Positions 35,351-43,369 of a DNA stretch of 43,369 nt are shown here, piece after piece. This stretch comes from an uncultured Alphaproteobacteria bacterium (GTDB lineage: Bacteria > Pseudomonadota > Alphaproteobacteria > HIMB59), in assembly GCA_902555695.1 (NCBI GenBank), contig CACDTV010000010.1:1-43369 (forward strand), written 5' to 3'. A model generated the notes under the pieces. That model searched no databases. It saw only the letters and a list, made by a program, of their open reading frames with translations, and was not told the origin of the DNA. Made by a program: the position numbers and the translations under genes. Position 1 is the first letter of the stretch. Each line of letters begins with the position of its first letter.

Positions 35351-35615
35351 TAAAGTCCTCGTTCATTTTACAAGTGTCAAAAATTTCATGTGTAGCGGTG
35401 TCTCTTGAGACTTTAAACCATTGTCTACATCCAGAAACATGATGCCATAGTTCTGAGTGTTTTCCTCTTGGGTTATCTCTGTAGTAAACAAAATTATCCC
35501 AATCCTCGGTTGAAATTTCATCTCCTAGTTGAGGTCTTTTTATAGTGGCGTCTCCGCCATAAGAAAATTCATTTTGTGAGCGCTTGCCACAGTATGGGCA
35601 TTTTATTTCTAACAT
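35343..35615 (-). CDS. mgdB: N-methylglutamate dehydrogenase / sarcosine oxidase delta subunit
   Basis: This small 90-residue SoxD-type subunit has a zinc site: C6-x2-C9 in KCPYCGKR plus H59 and C63 in HHVSGCRQWF. It typically opens with LEIKCPYCG and contains YGGDA and YYRDNPRG, both family hallmarks. It lies 3 bp after the beta subunit gene and overlaps the alpha gene by 8 bases. Confidence 0.93.
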   Translation of the reverse strand: MLEIKCPYCGKRSQNEFSYGGDATIKRPQLGDEISTEDWDNFVYYRDNPRGKHSELWHHVSGCRQWFKVSRDTATHEIFDTCKMNEDFNV

Positions 35616-35618
35616 CTA

Positions 35619-36875
35619 TTAACCGATCCAAGGTTTAGGGCCTACACCCTTTTCATCTATAATTTTTCCAGTATGGAATCTTTCAAGGTTAAAGTCTGAG
35701 TTGAGTTCATGTACTTGATCTTGTGCTATTGTATGTGCAAAAACAAAACCTGAGCTTGGAGTGGCTTTAAAGCCTCCGTAACACCAACCGCAATTAAGAT
35801 ATACCCCCTCAATATGAGTTTTATCGATTATTGGAGAACCATCCATGGACATATCCATAATACCTCCCCAAGTTCGAAGCATTTTGAGTCTACTAAAGTT
35901 TGGGAAGACAGCCAATCCACCTGTTAAAACATGCTGTATCATTGGCATATTTCCTCTTTGAGCATAACTATTGTAACCATCTAAATCACCACCCATAACC
36001 ATTTCACCTTTGTCAGATTGGCTACAATAAAAGTGACCTGCTCCGAATGTAACTACGTTATGAAGTAAAGGTTTAACTGGTTCTGAGACACAAGCTTGCA
36101 GAACATGTGCTTCAATTGGTAGTCTCATATTTAGCATGTCTGCTAAAAGTGTAGTGCTTCCAGCAACACACAATCCAACTTTTTTAGTTTTAATATTTCC
36201 TCTTGATGTTTGAACACCTTCTATTTTTCCGTTGTTAACATCAAAACCTGTCACTTCACAATTTTGAATTATATCGACACCCATGGAGTCTGCCTGTCTC
36301 GCATATCCCCAAGCAACTGCATCATGTCTTGCAGTTCCCCCACGTGGCTGCATTAAACCACCATGAATGGGAAAACGACATGTTTCTGAAAAATCTGCAA
36401 ATGGGATCATCTTTTTTAAATCATCCCTTCCAAGAAGAATTGCATCAATACCATTTAATCTCATAGAGTTACCTCTTCTAGCGTAAGCATTCATTTGTGC
36501 ATCAGAGTGAGCTAGGTTTATAATTCCTCTCGGTGAGTACATAACGTTGTAATTTAATTCTTGGCTAAGTGTTTCCCAAAGCTTCATGCCAAACTCATAA
36601 AAATGAGCGTTTGAATCAAACATATAGTTAGATCTCAAGATGGTAGTGTTTCTTCCAACATTACCTCCACCAATCCAACCCTTTTCAAGTATGGCAACGT
36701 TTGTGATGCCATGTTCTTTTGCAAGATAATAAGCTGTTGCAAGACCATGACCACCGCCGCCTACAATTATGACATCGTATTCTTTTTTAGGCTGAGGGTC
36801 TTTCCAAGCTACCTCCCAATTTTCATGGTTGGTGAAAGCATTTTTTACTAAACTAAAAACTGAGTACTTTTGCAT
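35619..36875 (-). CDS. mgdA: N-methylglutamate dehydrogenase / sarcosine oxidase beta subunit
   Basis: This 418-residue SoxB-type flavoprotein holds the catalytic FAD and the covalently bound FMN. The FAD motif is GGGGHG (39-44), the FMN-attachment histidine is H184 in GGTARHDAVAWGYAR, and the C-terminus has GSPIIDKTHIEGVYLNCGWCYGGFK. In the complete complex it oxidises N-methylglutamate or sarcosine. It is the first gene of the seven-gene mgdABCD-mgsABC operon; its upstream region contains the IclR-type operator. It is divergent from tmm. Confidence 0.93.
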   Translation of the reverse strand: MQKYSVFSLVKNAFTNHENWEVAWKDPQPKKEYDVIIVGGGGHGLATAYYLAKEHGITNVAILEKGWIGGGNVGRNTTILRSNYMFDSNAHFYEFGMKLWETLSQELNYNVMYSPRGIINLAHSDAQMNAYARRGNSMRLNGIDAILLGRDDLKKMIPFADFSETCRFPIHGGLMQPRGGTARHDAVAWGYARQADSMGVDIIQNCEVTGFDVNNGKIEGVQTSRGNIKTKKVGLCVAGSTTLLADMLNMRLPIEAHVLQACVSEPVKPLLHNVVTFGAGHFYCSQSDKGEMVMGGDLDGYNSYAQRGNMPMIQHVLTGGLAVFPNFSRLKMLRTWGGIMDMSMDGSPIIDKTHIEGVYLNCGWCYGGFKATPSSGFVFAHTIAQDQVHELNSDFNLERFHTGKIIDEKGVGPKPWIG

Positions 36876-36931
36876 GATTCAATTAAACCTCTTCGAAAAT
36901 ATATATTCCTAATAAAATGCTACAATAAACC

Positions 36932-36950
36932 TGTTCCATAATATGAAACA
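36932..36950. promoter_or_regulatory. IclR-type operator in mgdA/tmm intergenic region
   Basis: TGTTCCA-TAATA-TGAAACA, the same half-sites and spacer as at 28813. It lies 57 bp before the mgdA start and 98 bp before tmm. A -10-like GATAAT on the minus strand ends 8 bp from it, so repression of the mgd operon is likely; an effect on tmm is possible. Confidence 0.75.
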
Positions 36951-37048
36951 ACATTTTTATTATCCCTGTATTTATTACAGAGTATGACAAAAAATGGATT
37001 GGAAATTAAAATTTAATTATTAATATTAATTCAAATCGGAGGAGAATA

Positions 37049-38383
37049 ATGACAAAAGTTGCACTAATTGGTACAGGTCCCTGTGGACTATCTTTTTTAA
37101 GATCTCTGCATCAAGCGCAAAGCAAAGGCGAAAATATTCCTGAGGTTGTTGCCTTTGAAAAACAAGAAAGTTGGGGTGGTCTTTGGAATTATACTTGGAG
37201 AACCGGGTCTGATCAATATGGAGATCCAATTCACAATAGCATGTATAGATACCTTTGGTCGAATGGGCCAAAAGAGTGCCTTGAATTTGCAGATTATTCT
37301 TTTGATGATCATTTCAAAAAACCAATTCCCTCCTTCCCTCCAAGAGCCGTCCTTCAAGATTACATTTTAGGTCGTGCAGAAAATTCAGATGTAAAAAAAT
37401 ACGTAAAGTTTAACACCACTGTTACCTCTGTTGCTGATAATGGTAATGGATTTGATATTACATACCGAAATAAAAAAGACGATCAAACTAAAACTGAAAG
37501 TTTTGATAAATTAGTTGTTGCGACTGGTCACTTCTCTGTTCCCTACATTCCTGAATATGAGGGGATGAATAGTTTTCCAGGGAGAATAATGCACTCTCAT
37601 GATTTCAGAGACGCTGAAGAGTTTAGAGATAAAAACGTTGTCGTTCTCGGAAGTAGCTACTCTGCTGAAGATGTAGCGTTACAGTGCCATAAATATGGAG
37701 CTAAAACTGTTACTATTGGTTATAGAAACAATCCAATGGGTTTCAATTGGCCTGAAGGCATGAAAGAAGTACATTACATGGATAAGATCGATGGAAACAA
37801 AGCAGTTTTTAAAGATGGCACAGTTCAAGAAATGGATGCCTTAATACTATGTACAGGTTACTTGCATCATTTTCCTTTTTTACCAGAAGATCTAAAATTA
37901 AAAACTCATAACAGACTGTATCCTCCAAACTTATACAAAGGAGTAGTATGGCAAAATAATCAAAATTTGTTTTATCTTGGTATGCAAGATCAGTTTCATA
38001 CTTTTAACATGTTTGATGCCCAAGCTTGGTATGTTAGAGACATAATAATGAACAAAATAACTCTGCCTTCAGCTGATGAGTTAGCAAAGGATATTGATAA
38101 CTGGGTTAAAAAGGAAGAGGCCCTAGAGGATGCATATCAAATGATTGATTTTCAAACAGATTATTGTGTGGATTTATGTTCTGCTGTTGACTACCCAAAA
38201 ATTGACTTTGAGTTAATTCGTAAACATTTTTATGATTGGGAACACCATAAGGAAGAAAATATCCTGACTTATAGAGATAAATCCTTTTCCTCGCCTGTCA
38301 CTGGCACCACTGGTCCCTCACATCACACTACATGGTTGGATGCTATGGATGACTCTATGGCTACATATTTAGATACAAAATAA
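37049..38383 (+). CDS. tmm: trimethylamine monooxygenase Tmm
   Basis: This flavin monooxygenase converts trimethylamine to TMAO with NADPH and O2. The 444-residue protein has the FAD motif GTGPCG (8-13), the FMO fingerprint FPGRIMHSHDF (176-186), the NADPH motif GSSYSA (201-206) and CTGYLHHFPFL. RTGSDQYGDPIHNSMYRYLW and SNGPKECLEFADY are stretches I recall from bacterial Tmm rather than from other FMOs. A strong ribosome-binding site (GGAGGAG) precedes the ATG. A weak promoter (TTGGAA, 16 bp, TAATAT) may be its own. It is divergent from mgdA. Confidence 0.94.
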   Translation: MTKVALIGTGPCGLSFLRSLHQAQSKGENIPEVVAFEKQESWGGLWNYTWRTGSDQYGDPIHNSMYRYLWSNGPKECLEFADYSFDDHFKKPIPSFPPRAVLQDYILGRAENSDVKKYVKFNTTVTSVADNGNGFDITYRNKKDDQTKTESFDKLVVATGHFSVPYIPEYEGMNSFPGRIMHSHDFRDAEEFRDKNVVVLGSSYSAEDVALQCHKYGAKTVTIGYRNNPMGFNWPEGMKEVHYMDKIDGNKAVFKDGTVQEMDALILCTGYLHHFPFLPEDLKLKTHNRLYPPNLYKGVVWQNNQNLFYLGMQDQFHTFNMFDAQAWYVRDIIMNKITLPSADELAKDIDNWVKKEEALEDAYQMIDFQTDYCVDLCSAVDYPKIDFELIRKHFYDWEHHKEENILTYRDKSFSSPVTGTTGPSHHTTWLDAMDDSMATYLDTK

Positions 38384-38390
38384 ATATTAT

Positions 38391-38564
38391 ATGTCCAATA
38401 ATACTCTTAATTTTATTGGATGGGTTTTATTTATTATTTCTGCCGTAGGCTTTATAATATCAAGTATTGGTAGTTTCTGGGCTATGTTTGGAAGTCTTTT
38501 TTTCTTTGTAGCTTGTTTTGTTTTTTTAATACCATTCTTTAGAAAAGAAAAAAATAAAGATTAA
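38391..38564 (+). CDS. small membrane protein downstream of tmm
   Basis: Hand translation gives 57 residues starting at the ATG 7 bp after the tmm stop: MSNNTLNFIGWVLF, two close hydrophobic helices (WVLFIISAVGFIISSIGSF and MFGSLFFFVACFVFLIPFF) and a basic tail RKEKNKD. It is probably translated with tmm. Its end overlaps the convergent GcvT-family gene by 4 bases. No known family recognised. Confidence 0.6.
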   Translation: MSNNTLNFIGWVLFIISAVGFIISSIGSFWAMFGSLFFFVACFVFLIPFFRKEKNKD

Positions 38565-39730
38565 GGAATATTTTTGTCAATCCCCTTTGGGATGAGTTTT
38601 TCTTTATCGTAAAATGGTAAATCAATTATTTCGCAGTCAGCTAAATTATCATTAACAGACTCGACTTTAATTTGAAATTCTTTCCACTCACCAGGGTAGT
38701 CAAAACGTACATAACCTACATACTTTTCTAAAGTAGGAGACCAAGTTGATGCTGAAAGATATCCAATTTTTTGTTCATTTGATGATAAATAAACTTTTGC
38801 TCTTGGAATAATTTCTTTATCGGTAGTTATACCAAATAATCTCTTTCCAAATTTTGTTGATAAAAATTCTAAAGCTTTTTTTCCAATAAAATTTTCTTTC
38901 TCTAAATCAACTAGAGAGCCTAATCCAATTTCATAAGGATTCATTGAAGAGTCAAAATCTGTGTTGTTATCTAGGATGCCTGCTTCAATTCTTCTTATAT
39001 CCATTGATTCTAGACCATCAAATGTCATACCCATCGGATATCCGATTTCACAAATAGTATCCCAAATTTTTTTATAATTAGTCTTATTTCCCAAGGTATA
39101 AATTTCGTAGCCTAATTCAGAAGTCCATCCTGTTCTAGAGACATATACATTTTGATCAGCAATTTTTGAATAACCTGATTGATAGTATTTAAAATCATCG
39201 TTTATTTCTCCATTTGTTAGCTTTGAAATTATATCTTTAGAAATTGGACCTTGAATTTGTATCACTCGAGAATTAGGGTCAGTTATAATAACTTCATAGT
39301 TTTTTTGATGAGCATTTAACCAAGTTTCAAGGGGTCCATCAGGTTGGACGTACCAAAATTTATTTTGCTCTAATCTAAAAAGTACACCATCTATAAATAT
39401 TCCGCCATTTTCATAACAAGCAATAGCATATTTACCCCTGCCTACTTTCATATCTTTAATTTTGCGACAAAATATTTTATCAAGAAATTCCTCTGACTGT
39501 GGTCCCTCTATTTGAATAGGTTTTTCAGGTACATCATACATGACAGCTTTTCTTCTCAAATTCCAGTAGCTATCTTTAATTTTATTTCCAACAGATATTG
39601 GAAAATAGCGATCAGCGTACACACCATAAGAATTATCTTCTTTATGATAAAATTCAAAAAAAGGCCCTTTATCAAACCTGTTATCACTAATTGGTAAAGT
39701 TGAAGATTTATCTAAAAAAATTGAACTCAT
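38561..39730 (-). CDS. GcvT/DmdA-family tetrahydrofolate-dependent methyltransferase-like protein
   Basis: This 389-residue stand-alone protein has the GcvT fold: MKVGRGKYAIACYENGGIFIDGVLF, IQGPISKDII, VSRTGWTSELGYEI, and MDIRRIEAGIL. Such enzymes transfer a one-carbon group to tetrahydrofolate. It is not a typical glycine-cleavage T protein (no gcvH/gcvP nearby) and lacks the usual DmdA N-terminus. It follows tdm by 16 bp and resembles the C-terminal domain of Tdm, so it probably deals with a methyl group or formaldehyde from the same pathway. The exact substrate is unknown. Confidence 0.8.
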   Translation of the reverse strand: MSSIFLDKSSTLPISDNRFDKGPFFEFYHKEDNSYGVYADRYFPISVGNKIKDSYWNLRRKAVMYDVPEKPIQIEGPQSEEFLDKIFCRKIKDMKVGRGKYAIACYENGGIFIDGVLFRLEQNKFWYVQPDGPLETWLNAHQKNYEVIITDPNSRVIQIQGPISKDIISKLTNGEINDDFKYYQSGYSKIADQNVYVSRTGWTSELGYEIYTLGNKTNYKKIWDTICEIGYPMGMTFDGLESMDIRRIEAGILDNNTDFDSSMNPYEIGLGSLVDLEKENFIGKKALEFLSTKFGKRLFGITTDKEIIPRAKVYLSSNEQKIGYLSASTWSPTLEKYVGYVRFDYPGEWKEFQIKVESVNDNLADCEIIDLPFYDKEKLIPKGIDKNIP

Positions 39731-39746
39731 TTAAAAGATAAAAAAA

Positions 39747-42098
39747 TTAGGATTTAACTCTTGATTTAGTTGGATCATAAAATGGAAAAGGTACAACCTT
39801 CGCCTTTATTCTTTTTTGTTGACCATCTAACTTACCTATTTCAACTTCGGTATTAAGCTCGCTGTATTTGACATTTATTTTACAAAGAGCAATATTTTTA
39901 TTTAGAACAGGGGATTTCATACCACTTGTTATAATGCCAACTTGTTCCCTTGCATTATTTGAAGGATGAACACAGTCACCATGCCCGGTAGTTTCATTTC
40001 CCTCAATCTCAAGTCCAACTAGTTTTCTTTGAGGGTTAGCCTTTCTCTCAAGTAAAGCTTCTTTACCAATAAAGTTATCCTCTTTTGATTTAAGAGGAAC
40101 TGTAAAACCAATTCCCGCCTCAAACGGATCAGTTTGATCATCGAATTCATAATTTGCGAAAACTAAACCAGCTTCAATTCTAACTAAATCCAAAGCGTCC
40201 AATCCCATAGGTACAATTCCAAACTCTTCTCCTGCTTTCATTACAGCATCCCAAACTTCAGCAGCTTTACTCGGATGACAGAATATTTCATAACCTAGTT
40301 CACCTGTATATCCAGTTCTTGAAACCATTAAAGGAATTCCATCTAAAGTATTTAACCTAGCTATAGAAAACCTAAACCACTCTAAATCAGTCAATGATGT
40401 TTGATGAGGAGGAGTCCAGATTATCTTTTTTAATATTTCTCTACTCTTTGGCCCTTGGACAGAAACATTATGTAAATTATCAGTAGAAGATTTAATCCAT
40501 ACCTTTAAGTTATGTTCCTTTGCTTTTTCTCTTAACCATTCACCGCAATACTCATCTCCACAAATCCACCTAAAATTATCATCCGTCATTTTGAATACTG
40601 TACCGTCATCAAGCATACCTCCATGCTCGTAGCACATCGCAGTGTAAACAACTTGGCCAACAGATAGTTTTCTGATGTTTCTTGTGCAAGTCATTTGTAA
40701 AAGTTCTTCAGCGTCTGGACCTCTTACTTCAAACTTTCTTAGTGCTGATAGATCCATAATGATAGCCCGCTCTCTGCAAGCTTCGTATTCTTGGTGCGCC
40801 CCGTGATTATTATAATTAGAAGCTAACCAGAAGCCTTTGTACTCAACAATATTTTCAGTAAGTTTTGATACTCTTGAGTGAAAACCAGTTTCTTTAGTTA
40901 ATTTAGGTTCAGAGTCTGCTTTCATTCTAAATGCCATTCCTTTACTAAAAGGTCTATTCGGTCTATAGACTCTAACAAAAATGTCAGTAGGATTCCATCC
41001 ATTAGCTGCATCTACATCGTCTGGACAGGCAGAGGAGACACAAACTAAATTTTTCAGAGCTTTAAACATAACATAGTCTCCTGGTCTAGACCATGGTTCA
41101 TCAAAAATTAAAGCATTATTTGCATCAATGGCTGTGTTGTAAAATAAATTTATAGCATTCCAACCTAGTCTTTTTCTCACAGTAAACTTATCTAATACAT
41201 AATTGAAATTATCAGAGCAATTTGGATGACCAAAATAACCAATATCATCATAAAATTTTGAAGTACACGCGGTACCGAACGTATCATGTCTTCCAACAGT
41301 GTCTCTGTAGACTTCAACCATGGGCATTTGATTTTCATCGTAATATTTAGAATGGAGACCTGGCATTGGAAAAGCACTTCCCATTAAATATCTACTATTA
41401 GTTGTATCTATTGAAAGCTCTTGGCCTTTTTGAAGACTCTCTGAGTCAAATGCCATAAAGTCAGAACATTGTCTTCCATAAACATCAATTATCTGAATAA
41501 AATCTCCTTCTTTGACCTCATAGGACATTGCGGTATATCTTTTAACAAAAATTTCTTCAACAGGATCCATTAAAGGGTCTGGTAATAAAAATTCCCCCTC
41601 TTCACGTTTTTTATTTCTTTGAACAATTACTCGTAGTTCGGATGCAGGAATATTTTCATGTGTAATTTCACTCTCGCCTGGTGCAGAAATTATGCAAACA
41701 ATGGAGTCGTTTGTTTTAAACTCCTCAATTGAACCTGAAAGTGAATTTTGAGAAAATACTAAAATCGATTGATTAATAGAATCTACCTCATATCCAAGTT
41801 TTTTTAATTTAGTAAGTGCTATTTGAGCTGACTCCTCTTCGCTCGTAAGGATTTTTTTTGTTAATTGACCGTTGTGTTCGTTATTAAGGCCTAATGCTGA
41901 TAGATTACATTCTCCTTTTGAATTGAAGCAAACAACCTCAGCCTGTTGATGGCCTTCTAAATTAATTATTTTAAATTTGTCATCTGGTTCTAATTTTATT
42001 GTGAGAGAACCTCCACCAGTTACCAAATAATTTTCTAAGTCGTCACCAAGAGCTGGTAATCCAGGTTCATAAGGTTGAGTAACTCTTGGGATAATCAT
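39747..42098 (-). CDS. tdm: trimethylamine N-oxide demethylase Tdm
   Basis: Tdm splits TMAO into dimethylamine and formaldehyde. The 783-residue protein has an N-terminal DUF1989-type domain and, from about 400, a GcvT-like domain binding tetrahydrofolate (CYEHGGMLDDGTVF, VSRTGYTGELGYEI). Four residues in the N-terminal domain, D213, C278, C294 and C358, have the spacing (16 and 64 between the Cys) of the three-Cys/one-Asp zinc site I recall for the Methylocella enzyme. It lies 3 bp after the permease gene and 16 bp before the GcvT-family gene on the same strand. Confidence 0.93.
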   Translation of the reverse strand: MIIPRVTQPYEPGLPALGDDLENYLVTGGGSLTIKLEPDDKFKIINLEGHQQAEVVCFNSKGECNLSALGLNNEHNGQLTKKILTSEEESAQIALTKLKKLGYEVDSINQSILVFSQNSLSGSIEEFKTNDSIVCIISAPGESEITHENIPASELRVIVQRNKKREEGEFLLPDPLMDPVEEIFVKRYTAMSYEVKEGDFIQIIDVYGRQCSDFMAFDSESLQKGQELSIDTTNSRYLMGSAFPMPGLHSKYYDENQMPMVEVYRDTVGRHDTFGTACTSKFYDDIGYFGHPNCSDNFNYVLDKFTVRKRLGWNAINLFYNTAIDANNALIFDEPWSRPGDYVMFKALKNLVCVSSACPDDVDAANGWNPTDIFVRVYRPNRPFSKGMAFRMKADSEPKLTKETGFHSRVSKLTENIVEYKGFWLASNYNNHGAHQEYEACRERAIIMDLSALRKFEVRGPDAEELLQMTCTRNIRKLSVGQVVYTAMCYEHGGMLDDGTVFKMTDDNFRWICGDEYCGEWLREKAKEHNLKVWIKSSTDNLHNVSVQGPKSREILKKIIWTPPHQTSLTDLEWFRFSIARLNTLDGIPLMVSRTGYTGELGYEIFCHPSKAAEVWDAVMKAGEEFGIVPMGLDALDLVRIEAGLVFANYEFDDQTDPFEAGIGFTVPLKSKEDNFIGKEALLERKANPQRKLVGLEIEGNETTGHGDCVHPSNNAREQVGIITSGMKSPVLNKNIALCKINVKYSELNTEVEIGKLDGQQKRIKAKVVPFPFYDPTKSRVKS

Positions 42099-42101
42099 TC
42101 T

Positions 42102-43369
42102 CTATGCTAATCCAAGAGCTTTTTTTCTTTCCTCGGCCCATTTTCTCACAATTACATCTACTGAAATAGCCATTAAAGAAACGAATAAACCTAGTGTTAT
42201 AGCAACACCAGGACCGTCTTGAGCTCTTGATAATGCTCCAAAAATAAGTTGACCTAAATCTTCAGTTCCAATTAACGCTCCTAAAATTACCATTTGAAGA
42301 GTGAAAACAACTGTTTGATTAACACCAAGCATAATTGTCGGGAAAGCTAAGGGGATTTCAATATTTGTCCATCTTTGTATTCTTGAGACACCAGACATGG
42401 TGCCTGCTTCATGTAAGGAGAGTGGGACACTATTTAGACCCCAGACAGTATATCGAGTAGCAGGAACAGTAGCATAAACAATAGCAGCTATTAACACTGA
42501 GGTATCAGTAATATTGAACAAGAAGATAACAGGTATTAAATAAACAAAGGATGGAAATGTTTCAAAAAAATCACACACGGAGAGAATAATTTTTGACCCC
42601 CTCTCAGTTTGTGCAAATATTGATCCAACTATTATTCCATTGAGAGATGCCATAATTACAGCAAATGTTGCCATGTACATTGTAATTAAAGCTCTGTCCC
42701 AATATTTTGACATAGCAATAAATAACATCATGCCCCCAACTAATAAGCTTGTTCTAATTCCACCAATGATATAAGCGACACCCATAGTAAGAGTCAACGT
42801 GGCAACTACTGGCATACCTAGATAAGCTTTTTTCATAGGACCTAGAACTTCAGTTAGAAGAAACTTATTGAAAGAATTGAGAGAATAGAAAAAAGTTTCC
42901 CAAACCCAATCAACAGCAGCATCAATATAGTGAGCAAAAGTAAAACCTTTTTCAATAGGTATAACATATAAGTAATTAATTTTATCGAAGTAACCATTTG
43001 CTATAAAAGCAATGATTGAAAAAATTAAAATTGAGGTTCCAAAGATGATTAAGAGTTTATATCTTTGAAAAAAAGTTAAATTTTCAAAATAATCAACTTG
43101 TTTATTCGCCCATGCTTTTGTAAATCGATCAAGGATAACAGCAATTAAAACGATACAAAAACCTGCTTCAGCAGCTTTGCCAATTTTTAAACTATTTAAG
43201 GCAATTTTTAAATTTAGACCAAGTCCTTTTGCTCCAACAAAAGAAGCAATTACAACCATTGCTAGGCATTGCATAATAACTGTATTGACACCGTTTAAAA
43301 TATCTCGTCTAGCTGTTGGTATTAATACTTTAAATAAAAGCTGAGTTTTTGTACAACCGCTCATAAGTC
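42102..43369 (-). CDS. betaine/TMAO-type ABC transporter permease (5' end outside window)
   Basis: This is the C-terminal part of a large permease, at least 420 residues. The frame stays open to the window edge; the ATG at 43364 lies inside the cytoplasmic EAA loop (LMSGCTKTQLLFKVLIPTARRDILNGVN), so it is internal. A second permease half follows, with its own EAA loop (EAGTMSGVSRIQRWTNIEIPLAFP), meaning two fused permease domains with a long linker. It is like the TmoW component of TMAO transporters or ProW. The tdm gene follows directly, favouring TMAO or a betaine as substrate. Binding protein and ATPase should be upstream, outside the window. Confidence 0.88.
   Translation of the reverse strand, partial: LMSGCTKTQLLFKVLIPTARRDILNGVNTVIMQCLAMVVIASFVGAKGLGLNLKIALNSLKIGKAAEAGFCIVLIAVILDRFTKAWANKQVDYFENLTFFQRYKLLIIFGTSILIFSIIAFIANGYFDKINYLYVIPIEKGFTFAHYIDAAVDWVWETFFYSLNSFNKFLLTEVLGPMKKAYLGMPVVATLTLTMGVAYIIGGIRTSLLVGGMMLFIAMSKYWDRALITMYMATFAVIMASLNGIIVGSIFAQTERGSKIILSVCDFFETFPSFVYLIPVIFLFNITDTSVLIAAIVYATVPATRYTVWGLNSVPLSLHEAGTMSGVSRIQRWTNIEIPLAFPTIMLGVNQTVVFTLQMVILGALIGTEDLGQLIFGALSRAQDGPGVAITLGLFVSLMAISVDVIVRKWAEERKKALGLA

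Noticed and set aside
38561-39730. DMSP demethylase DmdA or glycine cleavage T protein
   Set aside because: The GcvT fold is clear, but the N-terminus does not look like DmdA as I know it, and there are no gcvH/gcvP neighbours; only the family call is supported.
1-43369. CRISPR arrays, tRNA or rRNA genes, insertion sequences
   Set aside because: No regularly spaced repeats, tRNA-like cloverleaf stretches, transposase genes or terminal repeats were seen in the short intergenic gaps.

Overview
This window comes from an AT-rich, densely packed bacterial genome. Intergenic gaps are tiny, many stop and start codons overlap, and no mobile element, tRNA or CRISPR array is visible. The combination of a SUF operon, a complete set of trimethylamine/TMAO/monomethylamine genes, an Amt transporter and very small gaps suggests a streamlined marine alphaproteobacterium (SAR11, HIMB59 or a similar lineage). 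That placement is inference; there is no rRNA gene to test it.

Region 1 (1-16,000) is mostly housekeeping. It starts with a partial tRNA-dihydrouridine synthase (-), followed by hisI and a threonyl-tRNA synthetase without TGS domain (+). Two convergent EamA transporters come next, then mnmA and the SUF Fe-S assembly operon sufB-C-D-S-T-A (-). An alpha/beta hydrolase, anmK and tyrS follow.

Region 2 (14,100-21,500) concerns nitrogen and amines. It has a glutamine-synthetase-fold enzyme paired with a MetX-like hydrolase, a class I glutamine amidotransferase, two small membrane proteins, and the ammonium transporter amt. Divergent from amt is gmaS (gamma-glutamylmethylamide synthetase) with an uncharacterised partner gene.

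Region 3 (21,465-27,907) is a six-gene minus-strand operon: FAD oxidoreductase, a second GS-fold protein (GlnT-like), glxB, glxC, glxD and an unknown Lys-rich protein. Its layout parallels the N-methylglutamate pathway (amine activation, transfer to glutamate, flavin oxidation), but its substrate is unknown.

Region 4 (28,025-36,875) holds an IclR-family regulator and a seven-gene operon: the heterotetrameric sarcosine oxidase / N-methylglutamate dehydrogenase genes (mgdABCD, soxBDAG-like) followed by a second glxBCD set (mgsABC).

Region 5 (37,049-end) holds tmm (trimethylamine monooxygenase), a 57-residue membrane protein, a GcvT-family methyltransferase, tdm (TMAO demethylase) and the truncated permease gene of a betaine/TMAO-type ABC transporter.

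Together the genes describe uptake of TMAO or betaine-like compounds, TMA -> TMAO (Tmm) -> dimethylamine + formaldehyde (Tdm), and methylamine -> gamma-glutamylmethylamide (GmaS) -> N-methylglutamate (Mgs) -> glutamate + C1 unit (Mgd). The dimethylamine -> methylamine step (dmm genes) is absent from the window. The most notable regulatory signal is one inverted repeat, TGTTYCA-N5-TGAAACA, found three times: before iclR, before the GlnT/Glx operon (as a 27-bp perfect palindrome), and in the mgd/tmm divergent promoter region. This suggests that one IclR protein coordinates the whole amine regulon. The second, parallel GS-Glx-oxidoreductase operon under the same operator is the best candidate for an undescribed pathway.
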